Source: Lacinutrix sp. C3R15
GTDB taxonomy: Bacteria > Bacteroidota > Bacteroidia > Flavobacteriales > Flavobacteriaceae
DNA: 64,000 bases
Direction: 5' to 3'
Assembly (NCBI RefSeq): GCF_018860825.1
Contig: NZ_JAHKPZ010000038.1
Coordinates: 142,355-206,354 of the forward strand
A program made the position numbers and the translations under genes. The notes under the pieces were generated by a model that worked only from the letters and a program-made list of their open reading frames with translations, was not told where the DNA came from and ran no database searches. Below are positions 54,510 to 62,300 of this stretch, in pieces. Each line of letters begins with the position of its first letter. Position 1 is the first letter of the stretch.

Positions 54510-55514
54510 TTAAACAAAGCTTCTAAAAATAGTGAAACGCAATAACAGCTCTATTGCTAAAAACAGTCCTGCTAAAAGCACTAACGGACGATATTTTTCT
54601 TCGTAATTATAAAATTTAAACTCTTCTATTTCTGTTTTTTCTAGTTTATTGATTTCGTCATAAATTTCGGCAAGCTTTTTATTATTGGTTGCTCTAAAGT
54701 ATTTTCCTCCTGTAGCATCTGCAATTTCTTTAAGTAATGCTTCGTCAATTTCTACTTGTACTCTTGCGTATTGAAAAGAACCATTTGGGTTCACTGCATA
54801 AGGAGATAGCGCCATACCATTAGTACCTAAACCAATAGTATATACCTTAATACCATATTCTACCGCTAATTCACTTGCTATTTTAGGGTCTATAAAACCA
54901 GAGTTATTAACTCCATCTGTAAGTAAAATAATCACCTTACTCTTGGCCTTACTGTCTTTTAAACGATTTACAGAGGTTGCTAAACCCATTCCTATTGCGG
55001 TACCTCCTTCAATAATATTGTTATATCTAATTTCGTTTAAAGAACGTAGTACAATAGATTTATCACTGGTAATTGGTGTTTTTGTGTAGCTTTCTCCTGC
55101 ATACTCTACCAAACCTATTCTGTCATTTGGTCTTCCTGCTATAAATTCTGCTGCAACATCTTTTAAGGCTTCTAAACGATTAGGACTTAAATCTTTTGCC
55201 AACATACTTGCAGAAACATCTATTGCCATAACAATATCTATACCTCGTGTAGTTTTTGTTTTTGTAGAAACATCTACTGTTCTAGGTCTTGCCATTGCTG
55301 TTATTAATGCTGCTAAAGCTGCTAAACGTAAAGCAAAAAGCAAATGTCTTAATTTTGGCAACCAAGAATTTGTTACCTTAAAACCTTTTAAACTAGACAT
55401 TTTTAATTCTGCGGTTTGCTTATTATGCTTAAAAACATACCATAGCAATGCTAATGGAAGTAATAAAAACAACCAGAAAAATTCTTTATTTAAAAATTCT
55501 ATTCCTTCAAACAT
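54510..55514 (-). CDS. batA: BatA: VWA-domain membrane protein
   Basis: 334 residues. N-terminal membrane segments, VWA domain with MIDAS D99-x-S101-x-S103 (AIDVSASMLAKDL) and LTDGVNNSG, and a C-terminal helix (LVLLAGLFLAIELLLRF). Homologous to the following batB. It starts 3 bases after the preceding 560-residue gene. Confidence 0.93.
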   Translation of the reverse strand: MFEGIEFLNKEFFWLFLLLPLALLWYVFKHNKQTAELKMSSLKGFKVTNSWLPKLRHLLFALRLAALAALITAMARPRTVDVSTKTKTTRGIDIVMAIDVSASMLAKDLSPNRLEALKDVAAEFIAGRPNDRIGLVEYAGESYTKTPITSDKSIVLRSLNEIRYNNIIEGGTAIGMGLATSVNRLKDSKAKSKVIILLTDGVNNSGFIDPKIASELAVEYGIKVYTIGLGTNGMALSPYAVNPNGSFQYARVQVEIDEALLKEIADATGGKYFRATNNKKLAEIYDEINKLEKTEIEEFKFYNYEEKYRPLVLLAGLFLAIELLLRFTIFRSFV

Positions 55515-55517
55515 GGT

Positions 55518-57200
55518 TTACTTTTCTTCTTGTTCTTTTTTTGCTATTTCTTCTTTAATTAACTCTACAGAATTAACAATTCTTTCTGCAATTTCTTTAG
55601 CATACACATCCCCTTTTCTGTAGGTAATTGCTATTTCTTGTATTACATTTTGTGATGTAAAATGCAACAAGATATATTCACCATCATAATAGTTTTCTGT
55701 ACCTGCAACAGGTAGGCTAGCTGTTCCATAGGTTTTTAAGCCTTCGGCATTATTAGGGGTTACAAATTTTTCGTTTTTAACAAGCATATTTTCAACCCCT
55801 TGCTTTTCTAACTCTTGAATTGCCTTTTCTGAAATTTGATAAAGATCTATTTTTTCTTGACCTTCTTGCTGATTAACTTTTAGTGTGCTAAGCTTTACAC
55901 TTAAAGGCTCTGAAACGGTACCAAAGCTAAAAACACTCATTTGTAATTGTGCTTTTATTTCTTCTGGTACTGGCGGATTATCTCTTTTTAAAACCTTTGG
56001 TGTTGTTATTGTAATTGCAGGAAAACCATAATCACTTGTTACCCAATTTCCTTCTAACAACTCTTTACTTTCATGACCTAAAATGGTATCTTTTACATAA
56101 CCAAAACCATATTTTAAACCAAAACCTACAAACGTAGCAATACACAGCGCTACAATTGTAACTATGGTAATGATTATATTTTTACGCTTTTGCTTTTTTT
56201 CTAGTTCTTCCTGGTATTTTTGGTCTTGTTTTTTCTCTTCTTCGGTTGGTTCTGGCAAGGCTTCTTTTACTTGATCTATTTCTACATCAATAGTATTTCT
56301 ATCTAACTTTGCCAACTCTATATCTGGAGCAGATTTTGCGAATTTTACTAAATCGGCACGTTTTAAAATAGTTTCAATATTTTTAATATCGTCTTTACTA
56401 ATATCTATTTGATTGCCATCTTTTAATAAATTTAACCTATTTATTAACTCATCTGTAGTACTTTCTAAAGCACGATCATAGACTTTTTCGTCTAGATATT
56501 TTCTAATAATAAAGGTTAACTCAGAATAGTAATCTTTTATTTCTGCATTTTCTAAATAACTACTTTTATCTAAATTTTGAAGCGCTATTTTTGCTCTATC
56601 ATAAGGTGGAAGCAATGCAATTTTTTCTTCTTTTGTAAGTGGTTTTTTTCGCCAAATAAACCAATACAACAAAAACGCTACTACAGCAAGAACCAATAAA
56701 GTAAGTAGTAAATTTTTAAACCATTGGCTTGGTGTTTTTTCTACTTCAATAATTGGTTTTATATCATACAACCCTTGTTTTGTAGTATCTACCACAATAT
56801 TTTTTACTTCTACCTGTAAAGAGTCTGTTTGAAATACTTTGGTACCAATTACAATTTTTTGTCTTGGAATGGTATATGCTCCAGAATCAAATTGCGTTAA
56901 ACCATATTTTTTTATAAGCTTATATTTTGCATTTTCTCTAGTGGTGTCTATGGCATAAGATTCTATAACTTCTAAAGGAAGAAATGTTTGCCCTTCAGGA
57001 AAAACCACAACGTTTGTGGTATCTGTTTCTACTTGTACTTTATAGGTAATTTGCGCTCCTATTTTTATAGAAGTAGAATCTATAGAAGATGTCATTTGTT
57101 GTGCAAATGAAAATACAGAAAATAGAATAAAGAATAAAGACAGTACTAATACTCTTGCCTGCTTTATTTTATCATTCAAAAATCTAAAATCGTAATTCAT
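55518..57200 (-). CDS. Bat-operon membrane protein with periplasmic N-domain
   Basis: 560 residues. Signal-like helix (about 15-33), a beta-sandwich resembling one BatD repeat (SIDSTSIKIGAQITYKVQVETDTTNVV), a membrane segment about 165-186, a long cytoplasmic region with DUF4381-like helices (DRAKIALQNLDKSSYLENAEIKDYYSELTFIIRKYLDEK), a charged coiled coil, a second membrane segment about 348-370, and a C-terminal domain (about 385-545). It occupies the slot between DUF58 and batA. I do not know a characterised function; it may bridge the cytoplasmic MoxR/DUF58 with the periplasmic Bat complex. Confidence 0.75.
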   Translation of the reverse strand: MNYDFRFLNDKIKQARVLVLSLFFILFSVFSFAQQMTSSIDSTSIKIGAQITYKVQVETDTTNVVVFPEGQTFLPLEVIESYAIDTTRENAKYKLIKKYGLTQFDSGAYTIPRQKIVIGTKVFQTDSLQVEVKNIVVDTTKQGLYDIKPIIEVEKTPSQWFKNLLLTLLVLAVVAFLLYWFIWRKKPLTKEEKIALLPPYDRAKIALQNLDKSSYLENAEIKDYYSELTFIIRKYLDEKVYDRALESTTDELINRLNLLKDGNQIDISKDDIKNIETILKRADLVKFAKSAPDIELAKLDRNTIDVEIDQVKEALPEPTEEEKKQDQKYQEELEKKQKRKNIIITIVTIVALCIATFVGFGLKYGFGYVKDTILGHESKELLEGNWVTSDYGFPAITITTPKVLKRDNPPVPEEIKAQLQMSVFSFGTVSEPLSVKLSTLKVNQQEGQEKIDLYQISEKAIQELEKQGVENMLVKNEKFVTPNNAEGLKTYGTASLPVAGTENYYDGEYILLHFTSQNVIQEIAITYRKGDVYAKEIAERIVNSVELIKEEIAKKEQEEK

Positions 57201-57215
57201 AAATCGTTAATCTTT

Positions 57216-58082
57216 TTATCCTCTTCTTTTAAAATAACCTAAAAGCTTTTTTACATAACTTTCATCTACACGACAATCTATGGTTCCTGCTCCAGATTTA
57301 GCAAAACTATCTTTATAATATGCTACTTTTTCATGATAGAATTTAGCGTAATTTCTGCGTACCGATTTAGATTGTGTATTTACCAATAGCATTTCTCCTG
57401 TTTCTTCATCCTGCATTTGCACTATACCAATATTAGGCATTTCTTCTTCATGCTTATCATATACTCTAATTCCGGTTACATCATGTTTACCTGCAGCTAT
57501 TTTTAAGGTTTGCTTATAGTTGTCTGCAATAAAATCTGAAAGCACAAAAACAATGGCTTTCTTTTTCATTACGTTACGCATAAACTTTAAAGCTTCGGCC
57601 ACATTGGTACCTTTACTCTTTGGTTGAAACTCAATTAACTCACGTATAATACGCAGTACATGCGATCTTCCTTTTTTTGGTGGTACATAAAGCTCTACCT
57701 CATCGGTAAATAAAATAAGACCAATTTTATCATTATTCTGTGTTGCCGAAAAGGCTAAGGTTGCAGCTATCTCTGTTACTACTTCGTTTTTAAACTGCTC
57801 TTCTGTACCAAACAATTCAGATCCAGAAACATCTACCATAAGCATCATAATAAGTTCTCGTTCTTCTTCAAAAACCTTTACATGTGGTATTATTGTTCTT
57901 GCAGTAACATTCCAATCTATATTACGTACATCGTCACCATATTGATACTGTCTCACTTCAGAAAAAGTCATACCACGTCCTTTAAAGGTAGAATGGTATT
58001 CTCCTCCAAAAATATGATCAGACAACCTACGTGTCTTGATCTCAATTTTTCGTACTTTTTTTAGTAATTCTTTGGTATCCAT
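57216..58082 (-). CDS. DUF58 protein of the Bat operon
   Basis: 288 residues, no membrane segment. DUF58 motif YQYGDDVRNIDWNVTART (about 46-63) and a VWA-like MIDAS D84-x-S86-x-S88 (VDVSGSELFG). DUF58 proteins pair with MoxR ATPases. It follows moxR after a 94-base spacer that contains a palindromic repeat. Confidence 0.92.
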   Translation of the reverse strand: MDTKELLKKVRKIEIKTRRLSDHIFGGEYHSTFKGRGMTFSEVRQYQYGDDVRNIDWNVTARTIIPHVKVFEEERELIMMLMVDVSGSELFGTEEQFKNEVVTEIAATLAFSATQNNDKIGLILFTDEVELYVPPKKGRSHVLRIIRELIEFQPKSKGTNVAEALKFMRNVMKKKAIVFVLSDFIADNYKQTLKIAAGKHDVTGIRVYDKHEEEMPNIGIVQMQDEETGEMLLVNTQSKSVRRNYAKFYHEKVAYYKDSFAKSGAGTIDCRVDESYVKKLLGYFKRRG

Positions 58083-58090
58083 TTTTACTC

Positions 58091-58173
58091 TGTCATTCCG
58101 TATTTAATACGAAATCTATCAAATTAAGTTTTCAATAATTATTAATGAGACTCCTGCTTTCGCAGAAATGACA
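58091..58173. repeat. Short palindromic repeat element within the Bat operon
   Basis: It begins TGTCATTCCGTATTTAATACG and ends CTGCTTTCGCAGAAATGACA; the outer words TGTCATT and AATGACA are inverted. Each half has its own small hairpin. Such composite elements are usual between genes, and here the copy separates moxR from DUF58 inside an operon. Confidence 0.55.
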
Positions 58174-58176
58174 AGT

Positions 58177-59178
58177 CTATGGTACTTCTATCTCGTTTAC
58201 AATTTTGTTTATAATATCAACAGAGGTGATATTTTCTGCTTCTGCTTCGTAGGTAATTCCTATTCTATGACGTAATACATCATACACTACAGCACGAACA
58301 TCCTCAGGTATTACATACCCTCTTCTTTTAATAAACGCATAACATTTTGCAGCTGTAGCAAGGTTAATACTACCACGAGGAGATGCACCAAAAGAAATTA
58401 ATGGCTTTAAGTCTTGTAATTTATATTTTTCAGGATAACGTGTAGCAAAGATGATATCTAGAATGTATTTTTCTATTTTTTCATCCATATATACTTCACG
58501 CACCACTTGTTGTGCTTTTATAATTTGCTCTACAGAAACTACAGCATTTACTTTTTCCCAAGAACCTTTTAAATTAGCTCGCATAATTAATTGCTCTTCT
58601 GCTTGTTTTGGGTAATCTATAACAGTTTTAAGCATAAAACGGTCTACTTGTGCTTCTGGTAAAGGGTAAGTTCCTTCCTGCTCTACAGGATTCATAGTAG
58701 CCATTACTAAAAACGGCTTATCTAACTTAAAAGTATCATCACCAATAGTTACCTGCTTTTCTTGCATTGCTTCTAATAAAGCAGATTGTACTTTTGCAGG
58801 CGCTCTATTAATCTCATCTGCCAGTACAAAGTTTGCAAATATTGGCCCTTTTTTAATTTTGAAGTCGTTTTCCTTCATGTTATAAATTAAAGTACCAGTA
58901 ACATCTGCAGGTAATAAATCTGGAGTAAACTGTATTCTACTAAAACTTCCAGCTACAGCTTGAGAAAGCGTATTAATAGCTAAGGTTTTTGCCAGACCAG
59001 GAACACCTTCTAATAAAATATGTCCTTGACCAAGTAATCCTATTAGTAATCGCTCAACCATATCTTTTTGGCCAACAATTACTTTATTCATTTCTAATGT
59101 AAGTAAATCTACAAAAGCACTCTCCTTTTCAATTTTCTCGTTAATTGACTTAATATCAACTGTACTTGTAACTTCCAT
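58177..59178 (-). CDS. moxR: MoxR-family AAA+ ATPase
   Basis: 333 residues. Walker A GVPGLAKT (58-65), Walker B VLADE (118-122), sensor region ATMNPVEQEGTYPLPEAQVDRF and C-terminal lid with FGASPRGSINL. First gene of the Bat operon. MoxR ATPases act as chaperone-like partners of VWA proteins. No clear consensus promoter was found in the 113 bases upstream. Confidence 0.95.
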   Translation of the reverse strand: MEVTSTVDIKSINEKIEKESAFVDLLTLEMNKVIVGQKDMVERLLIGLLGQGHILLEGVPGLAKTLAINTLSQAVAGSFSRIQFTPDLLPADVTGTLIYNMKENDFKIKKGPIFANFVLADEINRAPAKVQSALLEAMQEKQVTIGDDTFKLDKPFLVMATMNPVEQEGTYPLPEAQVDRFMLKTVIDYPKQAEEQLIMRANLKGSWEKVNAVVSVEQIIKAQQVVREVYMDEKIEKYILDIIFATRYPEKYKLQDLKPLISFGASPRGSINLATAAKCYAFIKRRGYVIPEDVRAVVYDVLRHRIGITYEAEAENITSVDIINKIVNEIEVP

Positions 59179-59339
59179 CTTTTTTAATTTTTAAAGGCTT
59201 GAATTTAACATTCATAATTTGGAAGTGCAAATTGTTAAAATTTTCAATGCCTTGCTGTTAATAATTGGTTAAAAGTTATAGTGTTTAATATATGTTTAAG
59301 AGTTTTTCTTTTCTATTTTTAATGTTCAAAATAAAAAAA

Positions 59340-60212
59340 ATGACTACTAAATTGTTTTCAAGAATTATTGCAGGAACCATGACTTGGGGAGAATGGGGAA
59401 AACAACTCTCTAAAAAAGAGATGATTAACCTACTAAATTATTATGTATCAAAAGGTATTACAAGTTTTGACCATGCAGATATTTATGGAGGCTATACTAC
59501 CGAAGCTGCATTTGGTAACGCTTTCGCGGAAAGCAATATAGCTCGTGAAAAAATTCAATTTATTAGCAAATGTGGTATTCAATATGTTTGTGAAAATAGA
59601 AACAACAAAGTAAAACACTACAATTACAGTAAGGAATATATTATTTGGTCTGTTGAAGAATCGCTAAAAAACTTGAAAACAGACTTTTTAGACCTTTTAT
59701 TATTACACAGACCCAGCCCTTTAATGCATGCTGATGAAGTAGCAGAAGCCGTAACCATATTAAATAGTCAAGGAAAAATAAAAGCTTTTGGTGTTTCTAA
59801 CTTTTCAACATCACAGGTAGACTTAATCTCTAAATACACAGAAGTTGCAGTAAATCAAATAGAATTTTCCTTAACACAGCACAGAGCTATGCAAAATGGC
59901 TCCTTAGACCAAATGCAAATAAACAACATTACACCAATGGCTTGGTCTCCACTAGGAAGTGTTTTTAAAGAAGATACAGAACAAACCAGACGCATACACA
60001 AGCAGCTAGGTGCTTTAATAGAAAAATACAACGCAACAGAAGACCAGCTTCTACTTGCCTGGATTTTAAAACATCCTGCTGGTATACACCCAGTAATAGG
60101 AACCACAAACCAAAAACGAATTGAAAATGCCGTAAAAGCAATTAATATAGAATTAGAACTAGAAGATTGGTTTAAAATTTTGGTAGCTTGTCAAGGACAC
60201 AAAGTACCATAA
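59340..60212 (+). CDS. Aldo/keto reductase (YdhF-like)
   Basis: 290 residues from the ATG at 59340 (MTTKLFSRIIAGTMTWGEWG). Upstream in-frame ATGs (59292, 59322) would add a Phe-rich tail foreign to the family. The catalytic tetrad is D44, Y49 (FDHADIYGGYTTEAAFG), K77 (ISKCGI) and H123 (LLHRPSPLMHADE). It closely follows the pattern of E. coli YdhF. It should reduce a carbonyl with NADPH; the substrate is unknown. A REP-like word (CGCTTTCGCGGAAAGC) occurs inside the gene at 59520-59535, encoding AFAES. Confidence 0.9.
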   Translation: MTTKLFSRIIAGTMTWGEWGKQLSKKEMINLLNYYVSKGITSFDHADIYGGYTTEAAFGNAFAESNIAREKIQFISKCGIQYVCENRNNKVKHYNYSKEYIIWSVEESLKNLKTDFLDLLLLHRPSPLMHADEVAEAVTILNSQGKIKAFGVSNFSTSQVDLISKYTEVAVNQIEFSLTQHRAMQNGSLDQMQINNITPMAWSPLGSVFKEDTEQTRRIHKQLGALIEKYNATEDQLLLAWILKHPAGIHPVIGTTNQKRIENAVKAINIELELEDWFKILVACQGHKVP

Positions 60213-60270
60213 ATAAGCTAGCAGCATGCTGTTACGGTTTGCTATTGCTTACTCAAAAATAAATTAAAAC

Positions 60271-60293
60271 ACTTCCACTTACGTGGAAACGAA
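60271..60293. repeat. REP-like palindromic word before the SDR gene
   Basis: CTTCCACTTACGTGGAAACG is a hairpin-forming sequence (TTCCAC/GTGGAA) related to the words at 22810, 58153 and 61070. It ends 13 bases before the SDR start. Confidence 0.5.
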
Positions 60294-60306
60294 AAATAAA
60301 TTTTCA

Positions 60307-61059
60307 ATGAAAAAAACAGCATTAATAACAGGAGCTACAAGTGGCATTGGAAGAGCTACAGCTCATGAATTTGCAAAACACGGTATAAACCTAATACTTT
60401 GCGGAAGAAGACAAGAACGCTTAGATACTATAGAAAAAGCATTAAGCAAACAAACCAACGTACATACTTTAAATTTTGACGTACGTGACAAAAAAGCAAC
60501 TTTTAATGCAATTGAATCGCTACCAGAAACGTTTAAACACATAGATATTTTAATTAATAATGCAGGAAATGCCCATGGCTTAGACCCTATTGAAACAGGA
60601 AACATAGAAGATTGGGATGCCATGCTAGACATTAATGTAAAAGGACTACTCTACGTTAGCAAAGCAATAATACCGATCATGACCAAAAACAATTCTGGAC
60701 ACATCATTAATATTGGCTCTTCGGCAGGAAAAGAAGTGTACCCAAAAGGAAACGTATATTGTGGCAGTAAACACGCTGTTTTAGCTATAACAGAAGGCAT
60801 GCGAATTGACCTTAACCCTTACGGAATTAAAGTTGGCGCTATTAATCCTGGCTTGGTAGAAACCGAATTCTCAAAAGTACGCTTTAAAGGAGACGCTATA
60901 GCAGACACTGTTTACAAAGGCTACAAAGCCCTACAACCTGAAGATATAGCAGATATTATTTACTTTGTTATTACACGTCCTACTCATGTAAACATTGCAG
61001 ACTTATTAGTGTTTCCAACCGCACAAGCAAGCAGCACTATTGTAAATAAAAATATTTAA
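60307..61059 (+). CDS. Short-chain dehydrogenase/reductase (YdfG-like)
   Basis: 250 residues from the ATG at 60307. Cofactor loop TGATSGIGRA (8-17), NNAG (84-87) and the catalytic S-Y-K: S138/S139, Y151 and K155 (YCGSKHA). A GGR-like CGRRQERL after strand 2 suggests NADP preference. Similar to YdfG/serine-type 3-hydroxy acid dehydrogenases. A longer frame from GTG overlaps the palindromic repeat and is rejected. It follows the aldo/keto reductase gene by 94 bases on the same strand. Confidence 0.9.
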   Translation: MKKTALITGATSGIGRATAHEFAKHGINLILCGRRQERLDTIEKALSKQTNVHTLNFDVRDKKATFNAIESLPETFKHIDILINNAGNAHGLDPIETGNIEDWDAMLDINVKGLLYVSKAIIPIMTKNNSGHIINIGSSAGKEVYPKGNVYCGSKHAVLAITEGMRIDLNPYGIKVGAINPGLVETEFSKVRFKGDAIADTVYKGYKALQPEDIADIIYFVITRPTHVNIADLLVFPTAQASSTIVNKNI

Positions 61060-61069
61060 TTAACAAGAA

Positions 61070-61092
61070 ACTCCCACTTTCGTGGAAAGTAA
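61070..61092. repeat. REP-like palindromic word before the AlbA_2 gene
   Basis: CTCCCACTTTCGTGGAAAGT contains a CCAC/GTGG hairpin and ends 3 bases before the next ATG. Same family as the word at 60271. Confidence 0.5.
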
Positions 61093-61095
61093 ACC

Positions 61096-62229
61096 ATGAT
61101 TAATAAACGCCTTTTAATTAAAAACCTATTAGCTCACAACGATGAGAATAGTTTTTATGATAAAAAGCGAAAAATAAATATTAGCCAAAAAGAAGGAAAA
61201 GCAAAGTTTTTAAAACACGTGTGCGCGCTCTCTAACAGCAACCCTAAAAATAATTCATACATTGTAATTGGCGTAGAAGATGAAGACAATAAAATTATTG
61301 GTGTAGATTTTTTTGATGATTCTAAAATTCAGAATTTAATCAACGCATACTTAACCAATCCTCCAATTATACAATACGAAAATATCCCCTTCCCTCATTT
61401 GCCTGACAATAAAGTGGTAGGCTTAGTAACCATAAGATCCATTAACAAATTAACCTCTTTACGAAAAAACATCTGGAAATATTATGGTGGTGCTGTTTTT
61501 TTTAGAGATGGCAGTATGAGCATGCCAAAAAACTTTAAAAGTAATATCACAGATGAAAACTCTAAAATTGTTGAAGCAATAGAAAAACACTCACAAAACA
61601 ACATACAACACACCCTAGATAGCGTTTTTAATTTTTTTTTGAAAAAAAAAGACTACCAACCTAAATACAAGGTTTTCAAAGAGTATTTTGTACTATGTTG
61701 GTCTGGACAAAAGAAAATTGTTGGTAAAGAAATTTTCTATTCGAGAGTAGATATTGAAATGGTAAACGAACAAGTACGTTTGTTTTTTTCAACTTTAGAC
61801 GAGGTATCCATAAGCCATAACGACGATAGCTTTAAAATTGTTGAATATGTAAACCTAGGACTACATAATGCTTCAAAATATTATAAGCTTGAAGAAACCG
61901 TTATTCGCTTTGAAAATAACGCCAACTACACCATTGAAACCAATTTACTTTTTGAAGCGCCTCAATTTAACAAAAGAGTTTTATACCATATTTACAACGC
62001 GAATAACGCTTTATTAGAAAAACTTAAAAACAACCTAAAATTAAATAAAAACGAAAAAATAGATTTAGTTAATCTTCCGGAAACCTATTTAATTTGCTAT
62101 TTAAACAATTTTCACGAAGCTATAGATAAACTTACAGAAGCAAAACCATATTTAAAAACACATAGTGAAGAAGCATATCTTTTTTATAAAGAATCGCTAC
62201 GTATTCTTCGAAAAATAAAATATAGCTAA
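61096..62229 (+). CDS. AlbA_2/Schlafen-like domain protein
   Basis: 377 residues, no signal peptide. The N-terminal part (about 25-155) has the AlbA_2/Schlafen pattern: KEGKAKFLKHVCALSNSNPKNNSYIVIGVEDEDNKIIGVDF and VVGLVTIRSINKLTSLRKNIWKYYGGAVFFRDGSMS. The C-terminal half is helical with no recognised domain. Such proteins bind nucleic acid or nucleotide, act as regulators and sometimes occur in defence loci. Here the neighbours are metabolic enzymes, so a defence role is not supported. Confidence 0.65.
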   Translation: MINKRLLIKNLLAHNDENSFYDKKRKINISQKEGKAKFLKHVCALSNSNPKNNSYIVIGVEDEDNKIIGVDFFDDSKIQNLINAYLTNPPIIQYENIPFPHLPDNKVVGLVTIRSINKLTSLRKNIWKYYGGAVFFRDGSMSMPKNFKSNITDENSKIVEAIEKHSQNNIQHTLDSVFNFFLKKKDYQPKYKVFKEYFVLCWSGQKKIVGKEIFYSRVDIEMVNEQVRLFFSTLDEVSISHNDDSFKIVEYVNLGLHNASKYYKLEETVIRFENNANYTIETNLLFEAPQFNKRVLYHIYNANNALLEKLKNNLKLNKNEKIDLVNLPETYLICYLNNFHEAIDKLTEAKPYLKTHSEEAYLFYKESLRILRKIKYS

Positions 62230-62240
62230 TCTAGTATATA

Positions 62241-62272
62241 AAAAAACACCAAATATGTATTTGGTGTTTTTT
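62241..62272. terminator. Bidirectional terminator
   Basis: A perfect 14-bp stem at 62241-62254 and 62259-62272 with an ATGT loop and A/T tracts on both sides. It lies between the AlbA_2-like gene and the converging T9SS type B gene. Confidence 0.9.
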
Positions 62273-62300
62273 ATATACTCTTCAAATTTTCTAGAATTTA

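Noticed and set aside
59292..59339. Upstream ATGs of the aldo/keto reductase
   Set aside because: The extra Phe-rich residues do not fit the family N-terminus; the ATG at 59340 gives a normal-length enzyme.
61096..62229. Defence island around the AlbA_2-like gene
   Set aside because: No nuclease, toxin, integrase or tRNA site is nearby; base composition matches the flanks.
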